Source of the DNA: Akkermansiaceae bacterium
Lineage (GTDB): Bacteria > Verrucomicrobiota > Verrucomicrobiia > Verrucomicrobiales > Akkermansiaceae
NCBI GenBank assembly: GCA_019634595.1
Contig: JAHCBC010000001.1
Span: forward strand, 1,054,001 to 1,118,000
Direction of reading: 5' to 3'
DNA: 64,000 nucleotides
In this document: piece after piece, positions 9,329 to 18,708 of the stretch
How the letters are laid out: the number at the start of each line of letters is the position of its first letter
Numbering within the stretch: the first letter of the stretch is position 1
The notes under the pieces: generated by a model
Told to the model about the DNA's origin: nothing
The model's database searches: none
What the model saw: the letters and a program-made list of their open reading frames with translations, nothing else
Made by a program: the position numbers and the translations under genes

Positions 9329-9432
9329 CGCTGGGAGGTTCCGCTGGGAGCGCAATGGAGCGGAGCGACATAGAGGGCCAAATTGTTTTTTCTTTCCGCC
9401 CTCAAATCTTCAGACCGGCGTCTTCATCGCCG

Positions 9433-9462
9433 GTAGGGCTGCGACCGCCGGGCGCGCCGTGG
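9433..9462. repeat. GC-rich dispersed repeat, GACCGCCGGGCGCGCC core
   Basis: The GCGACCGCCGGGCGCGCCG core recurs near 20333-20351 and, inverted, near 25873-25891. The interval 9329-9642 has no supported gene; it also carries a CGGCCCGGGCCGGGCCAG segment related to one at 11240-11255. Confidence 0.5.
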
Positions 9463-9642
9463 ATTCCGGCTGATAGGCCGATGACGTGCGATGGTGAAAT
9501 AGCCGCGATAGTCTGTCCGCGCACAGCTTCGGCGGCCCGGGCCGGGCCAGTCCTACCATTTCCCAGAGGCCCTTGCCGGGCCAACACCACGCTTCCGCTT
9601 GATTCGGAACCATCGCATGGAAGAATGGCGCATCCACCACGC

Positions 9643-10131
9643 ATGATCCGACCTTACGATGCCACTGATTGGCCCGCGATATGGGCCATCCTGGAACCGG
9701 TGTTCCGCAAGGGCCGGACCTATGTCCATCCGCGCGACATTTCCGAAGAGGAGGCGCGCAAGGCGTGGATCGACATCCCGCAGGCGACCTACGTCTGTGT
9801 GGAGGACGGCGAGGTGCTGGGGACCTACTACATCAAACCGAACCAACCCGGCCAGGGCAGCCACATCTGCAACTGCGGCTACGTGGTGTCCGACAGGGCG
9901 CGGGGCAAGGGGACCGCCTCACGGATGTGCGTGCATTCGCAGGAACAGGGGATCGGGATGGGCTTCACGGGCATGCAGTTCAACCTCGTCGTCTCCACCA
10001 ACGAAGGCGCGGTCCGGCTGTGGAAGAAGCTGGGCTTTGAGATCGTCGGCACGCTGCCCTCCGCATTCAGGGACCCCGTGGACGGGCTGGTCGATGCGTT
10101 CGTGATGTTCAAGGCGCTGGGCGAAAGGTAG
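9643..10131 (+). CDS. GNAT-family N-acetyltransferase
   Basis: 162 residues from ATG 9643 (MIRPYDATDWPAIWAILEPVF). The GNAT fold is visible: an N-terminal RPYDATDW strand, the central VSDRARGKGTASRMCVHSQE acetyl-CoA-binding motif (R-x-x-G-K-G-x-A), and the C-terminal NEGAVRLWKKLGFEIVGTLP motif B. The acceptor is unknown; many relatives modify amino groups of small molecules or proteins. The frame is open upstream, but the Met chosen gives the usual family length. It is separated from the preceding oxidoreductase by repeats and is probably transcribed alone. Confidence 0.85.
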   Translation: MIRPYDATDWPAIWAILEPVFRKGRTYVHPRDISEEEARKAWIDIPQATYVCVEDGEVLGTYYIKPNQPGQGSHICNCGYVVSDRARGKGTASRMCVHSQEQGIGMGFTGMQFNLVVSTNEGAVRLWKKLGFEIVGTLPSAFRDPVDGLVDAFVMFKALGER

Positions 10132-10162
10132 GGCGTGGCGGCCAGGGCGACAGGAAGGCAAT

Positions 10163-10195
10163 CCTCCGGATTGGCCCGAAATGACAATCCGGAGG
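10163..10195. repeat. Hairpin repeat, second copy of the 3948 element
   Basis: Arms CCTCCGGATTG and CAATCCGGAGG, then the same TGTCTTCCTTTCCCT flank as the copy at 3948-3985. Confidence 0.65.
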
Positions 10196-10259
10196 CTTGT
10201 CTTCCTTTCCCTCCGGGTGCATGGATCATCCTGCGGGTGGCTCGACCGCTTTCCTTTCC

Positions 10260-10694
10260 ATGAGACGAATGGCGAAACCGTGGCCGTGGATTTATGCCGT
10301 GCTGGTGCTCCTCTGCGGCCATGGCGGATACCGCATGGTCCGTGATGCGGGGGAGATGCCATCCGGTGTGGATTGGGGGGCGGCGGCAGTGACCTTCGCT
10401 GCCTTCACCATCGCGCCGCTGCTGTTGGCCGCCTATGGATTCCACCATTCCAGAAGGGAAAGGATGCTGCGTCCGTCGTGGGACCGGCATCCGTTCGGTT
10501 GGTGGACGGATACGCTCCAGCCGCTGCGTTTCGCGGTGGTTCTCGGTCTGGCCCTTGCCGCCGGTGCCGCGCTCGCCCTGCCGTCCGCGGATGAACAGGG
10601 ACGGATGACCTTCTTCATTCTGGCCGCCATCGCCTCCGGCATCATCATCGGCGAGCGGCTGGTGTACGTGATCTATCGTAGCAGGATCGACTGA
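10260..10694 (+). CDS. Four-helix membrane protein of unknown function
   Basis: 144 residues from ATG 10260 (MRRMAKPWPWIYAVLVLL). Four hydrophobic segments are visible: residues about 8-25, 43-62, 87-105 and 116-137, so it is an inner-membrane protein. Charged loops hold RRERMLRPSWDRHPFGWW. No family is recognised. The start is preferred because the upstream frame is encoded by the hairpin repeat. Context gives no function. Confidence 0.6.
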   Translation: MRRMAKPWPWIYAVLVLLCGHGGYRMVRDAGEMPSGVDWGAAAVTFAAFTIAPLLLAAYGFHHSRRERMLRPSWDRHPFGWWTDTLQPLRFAVVLGLALAAGAALALPSADEQGRMTFFILAAIASGIIIGERLVYVIYRSRID

Positions 10695-10784
10695 AAGGCA
10701 TGAGGGGCGGAGTTCTGACGAATCTCCTGTCCATTCCATCGCTCTCATCGCACCCTGGCACTACTTCAACTTCTTCCATCAGAA

Positions 10785-11153
10785 ATGAGTTCCTGGAGAC
10801 CGACATCCGAAGCCGAGATATGGGACCTGATCAACCAGGCATGGATGAGGATGAGCCTGCCGCAGCGCCGCCTGTGGGAAGTCATCAAAATCGATCCCGT
10901 CAAGTGGCGGGAAAGCTCATACGGGGGTTTGGGCGGCGGCTTCTGGGTGGTGGGTATCTGCGGCAACACGGTGATCTGGTACAATGACATCGAACGCGGA
11001 TTCAACCGATCTGCATGGTCGGTTGCCGGGACCATCGATGAATACTGGTGCAATCAGGACGATCTGGAGGAAGCGGTTCAGGAGGTGCTCAACCAGTGGC
11101 AGGATGGATATCCATCCGGAGGGAGATGTGGCCCGCCCCAGCCGCTGGTGTAG
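10785..11153 (+). CDS. Small conserved-looking cytosolic protein
   Basis: 122 residues, acidic and Trp-rich: MSSWRPTSEAEIWDLINQAW, then GGLGGGFWVVGICGNTVIWYNDIERGFN and CNQDDLEEAVQEVLNQW. It has no signal or membrane segment. The WYNDIE...FN pattern recalls small single-domain proteins of the SUKH/immunity type, but I cannot name the family and do not claim that role. The C-terminal tail (GGRCGPPQPLV) looks like read-through into repeat sequence. Confidence 0.55.
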   Translation: MSSWRPTSEAEIWDLINQAWMRMSLPQRRLWEVIKIDPVKWRESSYGGLGGGFWVVGICGNTVIWYNDIERGFNRSAWSVAGTIDEYWCNQDDLEEAVQEVLNQWQDGYPSGGRCGPPQPLV

Positions 11154-11271
11154 GAGCGTGATGACGCGCTGACCGTCCTATGGCACCCGCTGAAGGTATG
11201 AAGCGGCCATGGTTTTCCCCCGCACGTACAGCTCCGGCGGTCCGGGCCGGGCCAGCCCTACCGATTTTCAG

Positions 11272-12591
11272 TTAACTGAACAACGCGGCGATGGGCTTGC
11301 CATCGGTGCCGCCCATGCGGAACGGACGCTTCGACGGGGACATGAGCGGGAGATCGAACGGGATGCCGAGCGCGAAGGCGATGGAGGCGTTGAAGTCGGA
11401 CGCGCCGACCTTGCCCTCGATGACGTTGGAGGCGGTCTCGTCGGTCTTTCCATAAGCCTGGCCGCCCTTGATGCCGCCGCCGGCCATGAGGCAGGAGAAG
11501 GCTTTCGGGAAATGGTTCCGGCCCAGGTTGCCCTCGACGATCTTCGGCGTGCGGCCGAACTCGGTGGCGACGACGATGAGGGTGGAGTCCAGCAGGCCGC
11601 GCGCCTGCAGGTCGGAGATGAGGGTGGAGAGCGCCTGGTCCAGCACGGGGATCTTTTCCTCCATCAGCGCGAAGTTGTCGGAGTGCCAGTCGAAGCCGCC
11701 GTACTCCACCTCGACGAAGCGCACGCCGCGCTCCACCAGCCTGCGGGCGAGCAGGACGCCCTGGCCGAACCGGTCCGTGCCATACGCGGCGCGGGAGTCC
11801 GCCGGTTCCTTGGAAAGGTCGAAGGCCTCCAGGTCCGCGCTGTGCATCATCTTCACGGCGGAGTCATAGACCTCGTTGTAGGCGCGGACGGACCGCTGGC
11901 CCTTGTGGAAGCGGCTGTCGAAGTCGTGGTCCAGCTCCGCGCGCAGGTCGAGCTGGCGCTGGAAGGAGGCGTCGTTGGTATCGGCGCGCTTCCTCACGTT
12001 GCGCAGGCCTTTCTGCGGATCGCCGATGGGCAGCGGGGAATATTGCGGCTCGAAGAAGCCTCCGCCGGGGTGCTGGTTGCCACCGCCGATGAGGACGAAG
12101 GATGGGATGCTGCCGTTCTGCTCACCGGCCAGGCGGGCGGCCCACGCGCCGGACGACGGGTGGACGATGGTCCCGCGCGGCGTGTAGCTGGTGTGCATGA
12201 GGTATTTCCCCTGCTCGTGCGCGCCCTGCGTGGTGCTGAGGGAACGGATGAGCGCCACCTTGTCCATGTGCTTCGCCAGCATCGGCAGGCAGTGGCCGAG
12301 CTGGATGCCATCGACGTTCGTGCCGATGGCGTTCGTCAGCCCGCGATACTCCGCAGGCGCGTCCGGCTTCGGGTCGAAGGTGTCGATGTGGGTCATGCCA
12401 CCGGACATGTAGAGGTAGATGACGTGCTTCGCCTTTCCGCCCCCCGCCTGGAGGATGGCGGGGTCCGCGGCCAGCGCCTGCGGGCTGAAAAGTTGCGCCG
12501 CGGAACCGGCGATGGACAGGCCGAAGCAGGCACGGGCCGTCCGGGCAAGGAAGTCCCGGCGGGAGAGTTCGTTCAGTTGGTGCGGGTTCAT
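11272..12591 (-). CDS. DUF1501 protein (sulfatase/alkaline-phosphatase-like fold), Tat-exported
   Basis: 439 residues. The N-terminus has a twin-arginine motif (LSRRDFLART) and a hydrophobic stretch, so it is predicted to be Tat-exported. Features of DUF1501 include YLYMSGGMTHIDTFDPKP, LIRSLSTTQGAHEQGKYLMHT, and EFGRTPKI...NHFPKAFSCLMAGGGIKGG near the C-terminus, equivalent to the metal-binding end of alkaline-phosphatase-like enzymes (family knowledge). It lies 235 bases downstream of a DUF1549/DUF1553 gene on the same strand; the two are an established pair in Planctomycetes and Verrucomicrobia and are thought to act in sulfated polysaccharide use. A paired inverted repeat lies between them. 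Confidence 0.85.
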   Translation of the reverse strand: MNPHQLNELSRRDFLARTARACFGLSIAGSAAQLFSPQALAADPAILQAGGGKAKHVIYLYMSGGMTHIDTFDPKPDAPAEYRGLTNAIGTNVDGIQLGHCLPMLAKHMDKVALIRSLSTTQGAHEQGKYLMHTSYTPRGTIVHPSSGAWAARLAGEQNGSIPSFVLIGGGNQHPGGGFFEPQYSPLPIGDPQKGLRNVRKRADTNDASFQRQLDLRAELDHDFDSRFHKGQRSVRAYNEVYDSAVKMMHSADLEAFDLSKEPADSRAAYGTDRFGQGVLLARRLVERGVRFVEVEYGGFDWHSDNFALMEEKIPVLDQALSTLISDLQARGLLDSTLIVVATEFGRTPKIVEGNLGRNHFPKAFSCLMAGGGIKGGQAYGKTDETASNVIEGKVGASDFNASIAFALGIPFDLPLMSPSKRPFRMGGTDGKPIAALFS

Positions 12592-12640
12592 GGGTTGGGG
12601 CGATTTTGGAGATCTTGGAGGGTCAACTACGGACGGAGAG

Positions 12641-12795
12641 GATGACCACTGATTTCACTGATTTCACTGATTACGCAGATTGAAGAAGGGAGTTCGGATT
12701 ATGCTTCCAGTGCGACGGACGGGAAATTGATCGGACGGATATCTGAAGGCATGGCAAAAGAACAATCAGTGGAATCAGTGAAATCAGTGGTCATC
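12641..12795. repeat. Long inverted repeat of CACTGATTT units
   Basis: The arm at 12641-12672 (GATGACCACTGATTTCACTG...) is matched by its complement at 12764-12795, with about 90 bases between. Each arm is itself built of 8-9 base units. It lies between the DUF1549/1553 and DUF1501 genes. Confidence 0.65.
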
Positions 12796-12826
12796 CCCCC
12801 CATCGATCCGGAGTTGGCATCGGAGT

Positions 12827-15076
12827 TCAGGGAACAAAGAGGAAGCGGTTGGAGGTCATCATCGCGCGGGTGAGGTCGCGGAGCGAGTTGGGGTCCGCGG
12901 CGAGCGGGGTGAAGCGTTCCTTTTCCCCCGCGTCCGGCAGGCGGGAGTAGATGCGGAGGAAGACGATCTCCAGGCGTTCCTCCGGGGTGGAGATCTTTGC
13001 CAGGCGCTGGTTGAGGACGGTCTTCCTGCCGCCGCTGACGTCGGTGTTCGGGTCGTTGAGCAGGGCGAGCGCCTGTGGCACGGTGGGCGTGGCGTGGCTG
13101 GAGGACGGGGTGCCGCGGTCGGACCCGCCGAACTCCCGGACGATGGTGCCGGGGTTGAAGGGGGCGGGCAGCTCGGATGCGCGGGCCCTGTTCCGCGCGG
13201 CGCCTTCGCTTCCGCGGCTGTTCATGCCGCCGTCTTCCTCCGCCATGGTCATGGACATGCCGCCCATGGAGGACATGCCTGCGGAGGGGGCGCCGGTCGC
13301 GACGGTGAGGGTGGACGCGGCGGTGAGCGGGCTGCTCATGCGGCGGTTCTCATCCGCGGACTTCTGCGCGGCCTGCATGAGGGCGGTGAGTTTCTTCCGC
13401 TCGTCCTGGTCGCGGGTTTCAGCCAGTTTGGCGCGCAGTTGCCGGACCTCCGTGCGGGAGTCGAGGAAGGCGGTCTCCGCCTTGCTGGTGGCCTCTCCCA
13501 GGGCGACCAACTGGCGGGAGCCGGCGGTGAGCAGCTTCTCCACGGCAGCGGTGTAGGCGATCCACTTCTCCTTGTTCGCCGGCAGCATGGTATCATCCAC
13601 CTCGCCGCGGGTGAGGACCACCATGGAGTCATAGAGCTGCTCCGCGGTCATGCGCTGGAGGGCGGGGCCGCGCACCAGGTGGGGCACGCCGCGCTCCGGT
13701 TCCACGGGATCGTTCTCACGCTGGAACAGGTTGGTGCGGTAGAGGATGCGGGAGAACTGGCGCAGGTCGTAGTCCACCGCCTTCATCGCCTCCTCCAGGA
13801 AGGCCATGACCTGCGGGTGGGACGGCTTGCTGTCGTCGTTCCAGTCGTCCACGGGGTCAAGCAGGCCATGGCCGAAGGAACGCGCCCACATCCGGTTGGC
13901 GATGACTTTCGTGAAATACGGATTCCCCCGCGAGGTGACCCACTTTGCGAAGGCGGTGCGCCTTTCCGCAGGTGGCACGTCCTTCAGCTCCTCCCCGAAG
14001 AGCGTCTCCGCAGGGACCACATCCTTCGGCTTCGCGTCGCGGTAGGCGTAGTCCTCCGGCAGTTTCAGCATCCTGGTGGGATCATCATAGATCGCGCTGC
14101 GGTTGAAGTCCTGGTAGAGCGGCTGGAGGATCTTCGCGTAGCGGTTCAGCTCCAGGTTCCGCTGGCGCACCGCTTCATTCCGCTTGCGGACTTCCTCGTT
14201 GCGCGCCGCGCGGGCGGCCGCTTTCGCCTTTGTCTCCGCTTCCTGCTTCGCCCGCAGCGCCGCCCTTGCCTTCACCGGGTCCTTCTCCGCGTTCACCTTC
14301 TCCGCCGTCTTTTTCTCCTCCGGCTTCGCCTTCGGTGGTGCGGGGAGTGGAGGGGGCATCGGCGGACCCAGTTCCCTGGCCACCCGGTCGGTCGTCTCCT
14401 TCACCTCCGCGCTGCGGTAGGTGAAGCCGCCGGTGAATGCCGCCATCTGGTAATACTCATGCTGCGTCCAGTCATCGAACGGATGGTCATGGCACTGCGC
14501 ACAGCCGATCTGGCGTCCGAGGAACACCTGCATGGAGTTGCTGAAATTATCCAACTGCATCGCCCGGTCCCGCAGGTAGTAGCCCACCGCCGGGTTGCGC
14601 GCCGCGTGGCCCGTGGCGGAGAGCATTTCACGGACCATGGCATCCCACGGTTTGTCCGCGGCGAGGGACTCCCGCAGCCACACGTGCCAGCCCTGGCCGG
14701 CTCCTCCCTCACGCCCGGTCTGCACGCGCAGCAGGTCCGCCGTCCAGTTGAACAGATGGCTGTCGAAGCCGGGCGATGCGACCAGGGAATCGACCAAGGC
14801 CGACCGCTTGTCCGGCGCGCGGCTTTCCAGGAACGCGCGCGCCTCTTCCTCCGTCGGGATCCGCCCGATGATGCCCAGGTAGGCGCGGCGCAGGAAGCTG
14901 CCGTCATCGATGCGGCCCAGCGGCTGCAGCTTCGCCGCCTTCAGGTCCTGCCCGAGCAGCGAGTCGATCCGGGCGGCGGCATCCTGTGCCTGCTTCGCCG
15001 TGAGCGGCTTCGCCGTCAGGGATCCGATTCCTAGCGCAAACGCGAAAAACAGCAGGGTTTTGCCGAAGGGTTGCAT
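12827..15076 (-). CDS. DUF1549/DUF1553 domain protein
   Basis: 749 residues from the ATG at 15076, which gives a signal peptide (MQPFGKTLLFFAFALGIGSLTA). The frame is open to 15193, but that leader is encoded by a REPIN repeat ([14 protein letters not shown]) and should be excluded. DUF1549 spans roughly residues 30-240, with RRAYLGIIGRIPTEEEARAFL and a CxxCH site in IGCAQCHDHPFDDW. A coiled, Lys/Ala-rich segment follows (KARAALRAKQEAETKAKAAARAA). DUF1553 covers the C-terminal part, with VTSRGNPYFTKVIANRMWARSFG. Function is not established for the family; it is secreted and pairs with DUF1501. Confidence 0.85.
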   Translation of the reverse strand: MQPFGKTLLFFAFALGIGSLTAKPLTAKQAQDAAARIDSLLGQDLKAAKLQPLGRIDDGSFLRRAYLGIIGRIPTEEEARAFLESRAPDKRSALVDSLVASPGFDSHLFNWTADLLRVQTGREGGAGQGWHVWLRESLAADKPWDAMVREMLSATGHAARNPAVGYYLRDRAMQLDNFSNSMQVFLGRQIGCAQCHDHPFDDWTQHEYYQMAAFTGGFTYRSAEVKETTDRVARELGPPMPPPLPAPPKAKPEEKKTAEKVNAEKDPVKARAALRAKQEAETKAKAAARAARNEEVRKRNEAVRQRNLELNRYAKILQPLYQDFNRSAIYDDPTRMLKLPEDYAYRDAKPKDVVPAETLFGEELKDVPPAERRTAFAKWVTSRGNPYFTKVIANRMWARSFGHGLLDPVDDWNDDSKPSHPQVMAFLEEAMKAVDYDLRQFSRILYRTNLFQRENDPVEPERGVPHLVRGPALQRMTAEQLYDSMVVLTRGEVDDTMLPANKEKWIAYTAAVEKLLTAGSRQLVALGEATSKAETAFLDSRTEVRQLRAKLAETRDQDERKKLTALMQAAQKSADENRRMSSPLTAASTLTVATGAPSAGMSSMGGMSMTMAEEDGGMNSRGSEGAARNRARASELPAPFNPGTIVREFGGSDRGTPSSSHATPTVPQALALLNDPNTDVSGGRKTVLNQRLAKISTPEERLEIVFLRIYSRLPDAGEKERFTPLAADPNSLRDLTRAMMTSNRFLFVP

Positions 15077-15152
15077 GGCTAGGGTGTAGTAACTGGGAAA
15101 ATAGCGGAATGTTTCGTGTTTTTGGGAATTTTTTCGGAGGGGACCGCGAGGG

Positions 15153-15257
15153 GTAGCGGAAGTCGTGAGACTTCCGGCTGGGGGGAAGTCCATCGGGAAC
15201 CGGAGTCGGTTTGCGGAAGGATCGACGCCCCGCCGAATCTCTCACGAGATTCGCTAC
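15153..15257. repeat. REPIN-like element, copy 1 (inverted)
   Basis: Two short palindromes in inverted order: GTAGCGGAAGTCGTGAGACT at the left and CTCACGAGATTCGCTAC at the right, about 105 bp in all. Five full copies occur in the window; this one is reversed relative to the others. Confidence 0.7.
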
Positions 15258-15380
15258 TCCCCGATCCACCTGACCAATAAGGATCAGCATATGAAGGAAA
15301 AGCACCGAAGAACCCGGCCACATCCTGTGTATGAAAGGGTGTCCCGCCACTCCGTCCGGGAAACCCACACTCCCCATACC

Positions 15381-16742
15381 ATGACCCCGCCCAGCGCCAC
15401 CAGCCGCCGCCGCTTCATCCTCCAGGCCACCGCCGCAGGCGCGGCGCTCGGCTTTCCCGCCATCGTGAGGGGCGCGTCGCCCAACGCGAAGATCAACGTC
15501 GCGTTCATCGGCGTGGGTGGCCGTGGCGGCGGGAACCTGGGAGCGGTGGCCGCGCACCCGGACATGGTGAACGTCGTCGCGCTGTGCGATGTGGACTCGC
15601 TCGCGCTGGATGCCGCCGCGGCGAAGTTCCCCGGCGCGGGCCGCTACAAGGACTTCCGCAAGCTTTACGACGACCGCAAGGACATCGACGCCGTCGTCGT
15701 CTCCACGCCGGAGCACACGCACGCCTACGCCACCATGCCCGCGCTGCGGCGGAAGCTGCCGGTGTATTGTGAAAAGCCGCTCACTCACAATGTGGCGGAG
15801 GCCGCGCTGGTCATGGACGCCGCGCGGCAGGCGGGCGTGGCCACGCAGATGGGCACCCAGATCCACGCCGGGGAGAACTACCGCCGCGTGGTGGAGCTGG
15901 TGCAGTCCGGTGCGATCGGCCACGTGCGGGAGTGCCACGTCTGTGTTTCCCGGAGCTGGGGCCTGCAGAGCGCGGAGGACGCGAAGCGCTACGGCGACAT
16001 CGTCCACATCACGGAGCGTCCGGCGGGCGGAGCAGCCGTCCCGGAGAACATCGACTGGGACCTGTGGCTGGGACCCGCGCCTTTCCGTCCGTTCGATCCC
16101 GTCTATCTGCCGGGGCCGAAGTGGTACCGCTGGTGGGACTTCGGCAGCGGCACCATGTCCGACCTGGGCAGCCACTGGAACGACCTGCCGTGGTGGGCGT
16201 TGAAGCTGGAGGCACCGCTCGCCGTGGAGGCCACCTCTCCCCACGGCCCCGCGCATCCCGACCTGGCGCCCGCCGCCATGACCGCCCGCTACGAATACGG
16301 CCCGCGCGGAGAGATGCCCGCCTGCACCCTGCACTGGCACCAGGGCGCGGCCATGAAACCCACCGTGTGGCGGGACGATCCGCAGCTCGCCAAATGGGAC
16401 AGCGGCGTCCTTTTCATCGGCGACAAGGGCATGCTCATCTCCGACTACGGCAAGCACAAGCTCCTGCCGGAAGACGTCTTCAAGGACTTCACCCCGCCGC
16501 CCGCCAGCATCCTCCCCTCCCCCGGCCACCACCGCCAGTGGCTGGACGCCATCCGTAACGGCACGCCGACCGACAGTCCCTTCGCCACGTATGCCGGGCC
16601 GCTCACCATCGCCAACCACCTGGGCAACGTCGCCTACCGCACCGGCAGCCGCATCCAGTGGGACGCGAAGACCCTCCGCGCCGATGTGGAAGGAGCCGCG
16701 AAATTCCTCTCCCGCCAGCCGAGGGAGGGATGGGTGCTTTAG
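15381..16742 (+). CDS. Gfo/Idh/MocA-family oxidoreductase, Tat-exported
   Basis: 453 residues from ATG 15381 ([24 protein letters not shown]), a twin-arginine signal. A Rossmann NAD(P)-binding start follows: [20 protein letters not shown], then VALCDVDS. The sugar-dehydrogenase hallmark [14 protein letters not shown] supplies the conserved EKP lysine. The C-terminal half holds [25 protein letters not shown], typical of the secreted Verrucomicrobial/Planctomycete branch. These enzymes oxidise or reduce sugars and related polyols using a bound nicotinamide cofactor; the substrate is unknown. The upstream frame to 15165 is REPIN-encoded. A CCCCCTGCGGGGG hairpin directly follows the stop. Confidence 0.85.
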   Translation: MTPPSATSRRRFILQATAAGAALGFPAIVRGASPNAKINVAFIGVGGRGGGNLGAVAAHPDMVNVVALCDVDSLALDAAAAKFPGAGRYKDFRKLYDDRKDIDAVVVSTPEHTHAYATMPALRRKLPVYCEKPLTHNVAEAALVMDAARQAGVATQMGTQIHAGENYRRVVELVQSGAIGHVRECHVCVSRSWGLQSAEDAKRYGDIVHITERPAGGAAVPENIDWDLWLGPAPFRPFDPVYLPGPKWYRWWDFGSGTMSDLGSHWNDLPWWALKLEAPLAVEATSPHGPAHPDLAPAAMTARYEYGPRGEMPACTLHWHQGAAMKPTVWRDDPQLAKWDSGVLFIGDKGMLISDYGKHKLLPEDVFKDFTPPPASILPSPGHHRQWLDAIRNGTPTDSPFATYAGPLTIANHLGNVAYRTGSRIQWDAKTLRADVEGAAKFLSRQPREGWVL

Positions 16743-16785
16743 CCCCCTGCGGGGGAGTGCCAGGTGATCCGTGAGCAGTCCAAGC

Positions 16786-16889
16786 GTAGCGAAGCTCGTG
16801 AGAGCTTCGGCGGGGAGTATCCTCCATCCGCCAACCGGCTGCGGTCCACCATGGACGTCTCTCCAACCGGAAGTCTCACGATTTCCGCC
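16786..16889. repeat. REPIN-like element, copy 2
   Basis: Begins GTAGCGAAGCTCGTGAGAGC and ends in the complementary-type palindrome GGAAGTCTCACGATTTCC, with a shared interior. Confidence 0.7.
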
Positions 16890-16938
16890 ACCCCTGCGAG
16901 CGGAGAAAAATGGAGGGGCGCTCTCTCTTCACTTCAAC

Positions 16939-16976
16939 CTTCGATGTTGGACGTTCGACGTTCGATGTTCGACGTT
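16939..16976 (+). repeat. Family-A GTTCGATGTT repeat, copy 2
   Basis: Five units of the GACGTTCGATGTT type immediately upstream of the esterase gene. Confidence 0.6.
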
Positions 16977-17026
16977 CCCCAACCCCCGGCCTTGCCTTTC
17001 CCCATCGGGACGCTTGGATGGCAGGC

Positions 17027-17893
17027 ATGATGAAAGCCCGCCTGTTTTCTGTCGCCGCGTTGCCCATGCTGTCACTCTGCCCCGCCGCGATGGCCGGGGA
17101 GGTCCGCATCGAGAAAGACATCGCTTTTCTCGGTGAGGGGCGGACGGAGAAAATGGACGCCTACCTGCCGGCGGAGGACCGCTTTCCCGGGCCGGACCCG
17201 GTGGTCATCTGGATCCACGGCGGCGGATGGGTGGGCGGGAGCAAGTCCGCGAAGCGGGAGCTGAACGTCTGCCGGACGCTGGCGGAGCATGGCTATGCGG
17301 CATTCTCCATCGACTACCACGTGGCGGACAAGGAGGCCGGTCCGGAGGACGCGCCGTGGCCGCGCAACATCCATGACTGCAAGACGGCGCTGCGTTTCAT
17401 CCGCCAGGAGGCCGCGCGGTTCGGCATCGACCCGGGGCGCGTCGCCGTCTCCGGTGGATCGGCCGGAGCGCATCTGGCGCTGTGCGTGGGCCTGACGGCG
17501 GATGACGCGGAGCTGAACAAGGGCGGGCTGTACACGGACCAGCGGAACGATGTGGCCTGCATCATCGACTTCTACGGACCGACGGAGATCGACGCGAAAC
17601 GCGCGCCTCGCTTCGCCGGAAAGACCCCGGAGGAAACGGCGGAGAATGTGCGGAAAGGCTCCCCGGTCGCCATGGTGAAAAAGGACTCCCCGCCCATCCT
17701 GGTGGTCCACGGCACGAAGGACGGGACGTGCGACATCAGCCACTCCCGCGCCCTGGTGGCGAAGATGAAGGAACTCGGCGCGAGGCATGAATACGTCGAG
17801 GTGGAGGGCGGGCCGCATTCCTTCGACCTCCAGCCAAAGCAGCAGGACCTGCGGCCGGTGGTGCTGGCCTTCCTGGAGAAGTGGATGAAGTAG
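17027..17893 (+). CDS. Secreted alpha/beta-hydrolase (esterase/lipase, HSL-like)
   Basis: 288 residues from ATG 17027 (MMKARLFSVAALPMLSLC), a signal peptide. The catalytic layout is clear: an oxyanion-hole motif VVIWIHGGGWVGG, a nucleophile elbow VSGGSAGAHLAL (GxSxG, Ser), an Asp near VHGTKDGTCDISHS and a His in EGGPHSFDL. The length fits the alpha/beta_hydrolase_3 / BD-FAE esterase group often found with carbohydrate-active genes. The substrate is probably an acylated or feruloylated sugar (inference). The open frame upstream is repeat sequence. A REPIN follows 9 bases after the stop. Confidence 0.85.
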   Translation: MMKARLFSVAALPMLSLCPAAMAGEVRIEKDIAFLGEGRTEKMDAYLPAEDRFPGPDPVVIWIHGGGWVGGSKSAKRELNVCRTLAEHGYAAFSIDYHVADKEAGPEDAPWPRNIHDCKTALRFIRQEAARFGIDPGRVAVSGGSAGAHLALCVGLTADDAELNKGGLYTDQRNDVACIIDFYGPTEIDAKRAPRFAGKTPEETAENVRKGSPVAMVKKDSPPILVVHGTKDGTCDISHSRALVAKMKELGARHEYVEVEGGPHSFDLQPKQQDLRPVVLAFLEKWMK

Positions 17894-17901
17894 GAGCATG
17901 C

Positions 17902-18006
17902 GTAGCGAAGCTCGTGAGAGCTTCGGCGGGCTGCATGTCATCCAACAAACCCGTTCCGGTCCCCCATAGACTTCCCCCCAGCCGAAGATCTCACGACCTT
18001 CGCTAC
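17902..18006. repeat. REPIN-like element, copy 3
   Basis: 105 bp, opening GTAGCGAAGCTCGTGAGAGC and closing CTCACGACCTTCGCTAC. Confidence 0.7.
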
Positions 18007-18136
18007 CCTTGGCGCACGCCGATGCGCCCTCGTCCGGGACCGGAGGTCACACGGGCCTCACTCCCGCGTGGTGGGATCCTGGTATTGGGGTGGATCCCCC
18101 CAGCCGTCATGGCGCAGCCATGACGCTACCCGGGTG

Positions 18137-18649
18137 TCACGCGCCCCCCGGCACGTCCCTCCCCTGCTCCTCCAGCCACTTCTTCTTTGCGATGGCGCTG
18201 TTGACGAAGAACGCGTGGAGGAACGCGAAAAGCGCGGCGGGAAAGGCGGCCAGCGGCATGAGGATGGGAGCAGCCTCGACGAACCTCTCCCAGGTCATGG
18301 GGCTGCGGAAGGGAAAGAAGATCGAGAAGGATTCCATCCACGGCCAGGTCAGCAGCACCCCGCACACCGCGCCCGCGATGGCCGCCACCCATGACCGCCG
18401 GAACCACCGCCGCGTGGCGGGCAGCAGCCACAGCACTGTCATCAGTGCCGCGACCATCAGCACAAGCATGCCGAAGATGCCCGTGATCCGCGGCAGGTCC
18501 CGGGCGAATCTTTCGATCGTGCTCGTCGTGGCCAGCGTTCGCCCCTTCGACAGCCGTTCGATCACCTCGATGATGAGGATCACCCCCGGGGCGATGGACA
18601 GTGTGATGAGAGCGGCCAGCGACGCGCGCGTGAGATGGAAGCGGAACAT
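18137..18649 (-). CDS. Four-helix membrane protein, paralog 1 (most diverged)
   Basis: 170 residues from the ATG at 18649 (MFRFHLTRASLAALITLS). Four hydrophobic segments alternate with short loops, and the C-terminus reads LFAFLHAFFVNSAIAKKKWLEEQ. This end aligns with LYFFLHSFFIRQALxKKAWL in the three neighbouring genes, so the four are paralogs. The family is unknown. The frame upstream of the chosen ATG comes from a GATTGGAT tandem tract and is not used. Confidence 0.65.
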   Translation of the reverse strand: MFRFHLTRASLAALITLSIAPGVILIIEVIERLSKGRTLATTSTIERFARDLPRITGIFGMLVLMVAALMTVLWLLPATRRWFRRSWVAAIAGAVCGVLLTWPWMESFSIFFPFRSPMTWERFVEAAPILMPLAAFPAALFAFLHAFFVNSAIAKKKWLEEQGRDVPGGA

Positions 18650-18708
18650 GGGGAATGGAGATGGGTGATTGGATGATTGGATGATTGGATGATTGGGGGG
18701 AATCGGGA

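Noticed and set aside
7382..9355. 657-codon open frame antisense to the FAD oxidoreductase
   Set aside because: Composition biased to Arg/Ala/Val/His and no motif; the sense strand carries clear FAD-binding motifs.
13094..15034. 646-codon plus-strand frame over the DUF1549/DUF1553 gene
   Set aside because: Shadow of the minus-strand gene, which has CxxCH and the family domains.
15077..15193. N-terminal extension of the DUF1549/1553 protein ([14 protein letters not shown]...)
   Set aside because: The same peptide arises from other REPIN copies, so it is repeat-derived; the signal peptide at 15076 is the true start.
16744..16756. Rho-independent terminator CCCCCTGCGGGGG after the oxidoreductase gene (similar at 23324)
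   Set aside because: The stem is good but there is no T-tract after it, and the following GAGTGCCARGTGATC is shared by both sites, which fits a repeat element better.
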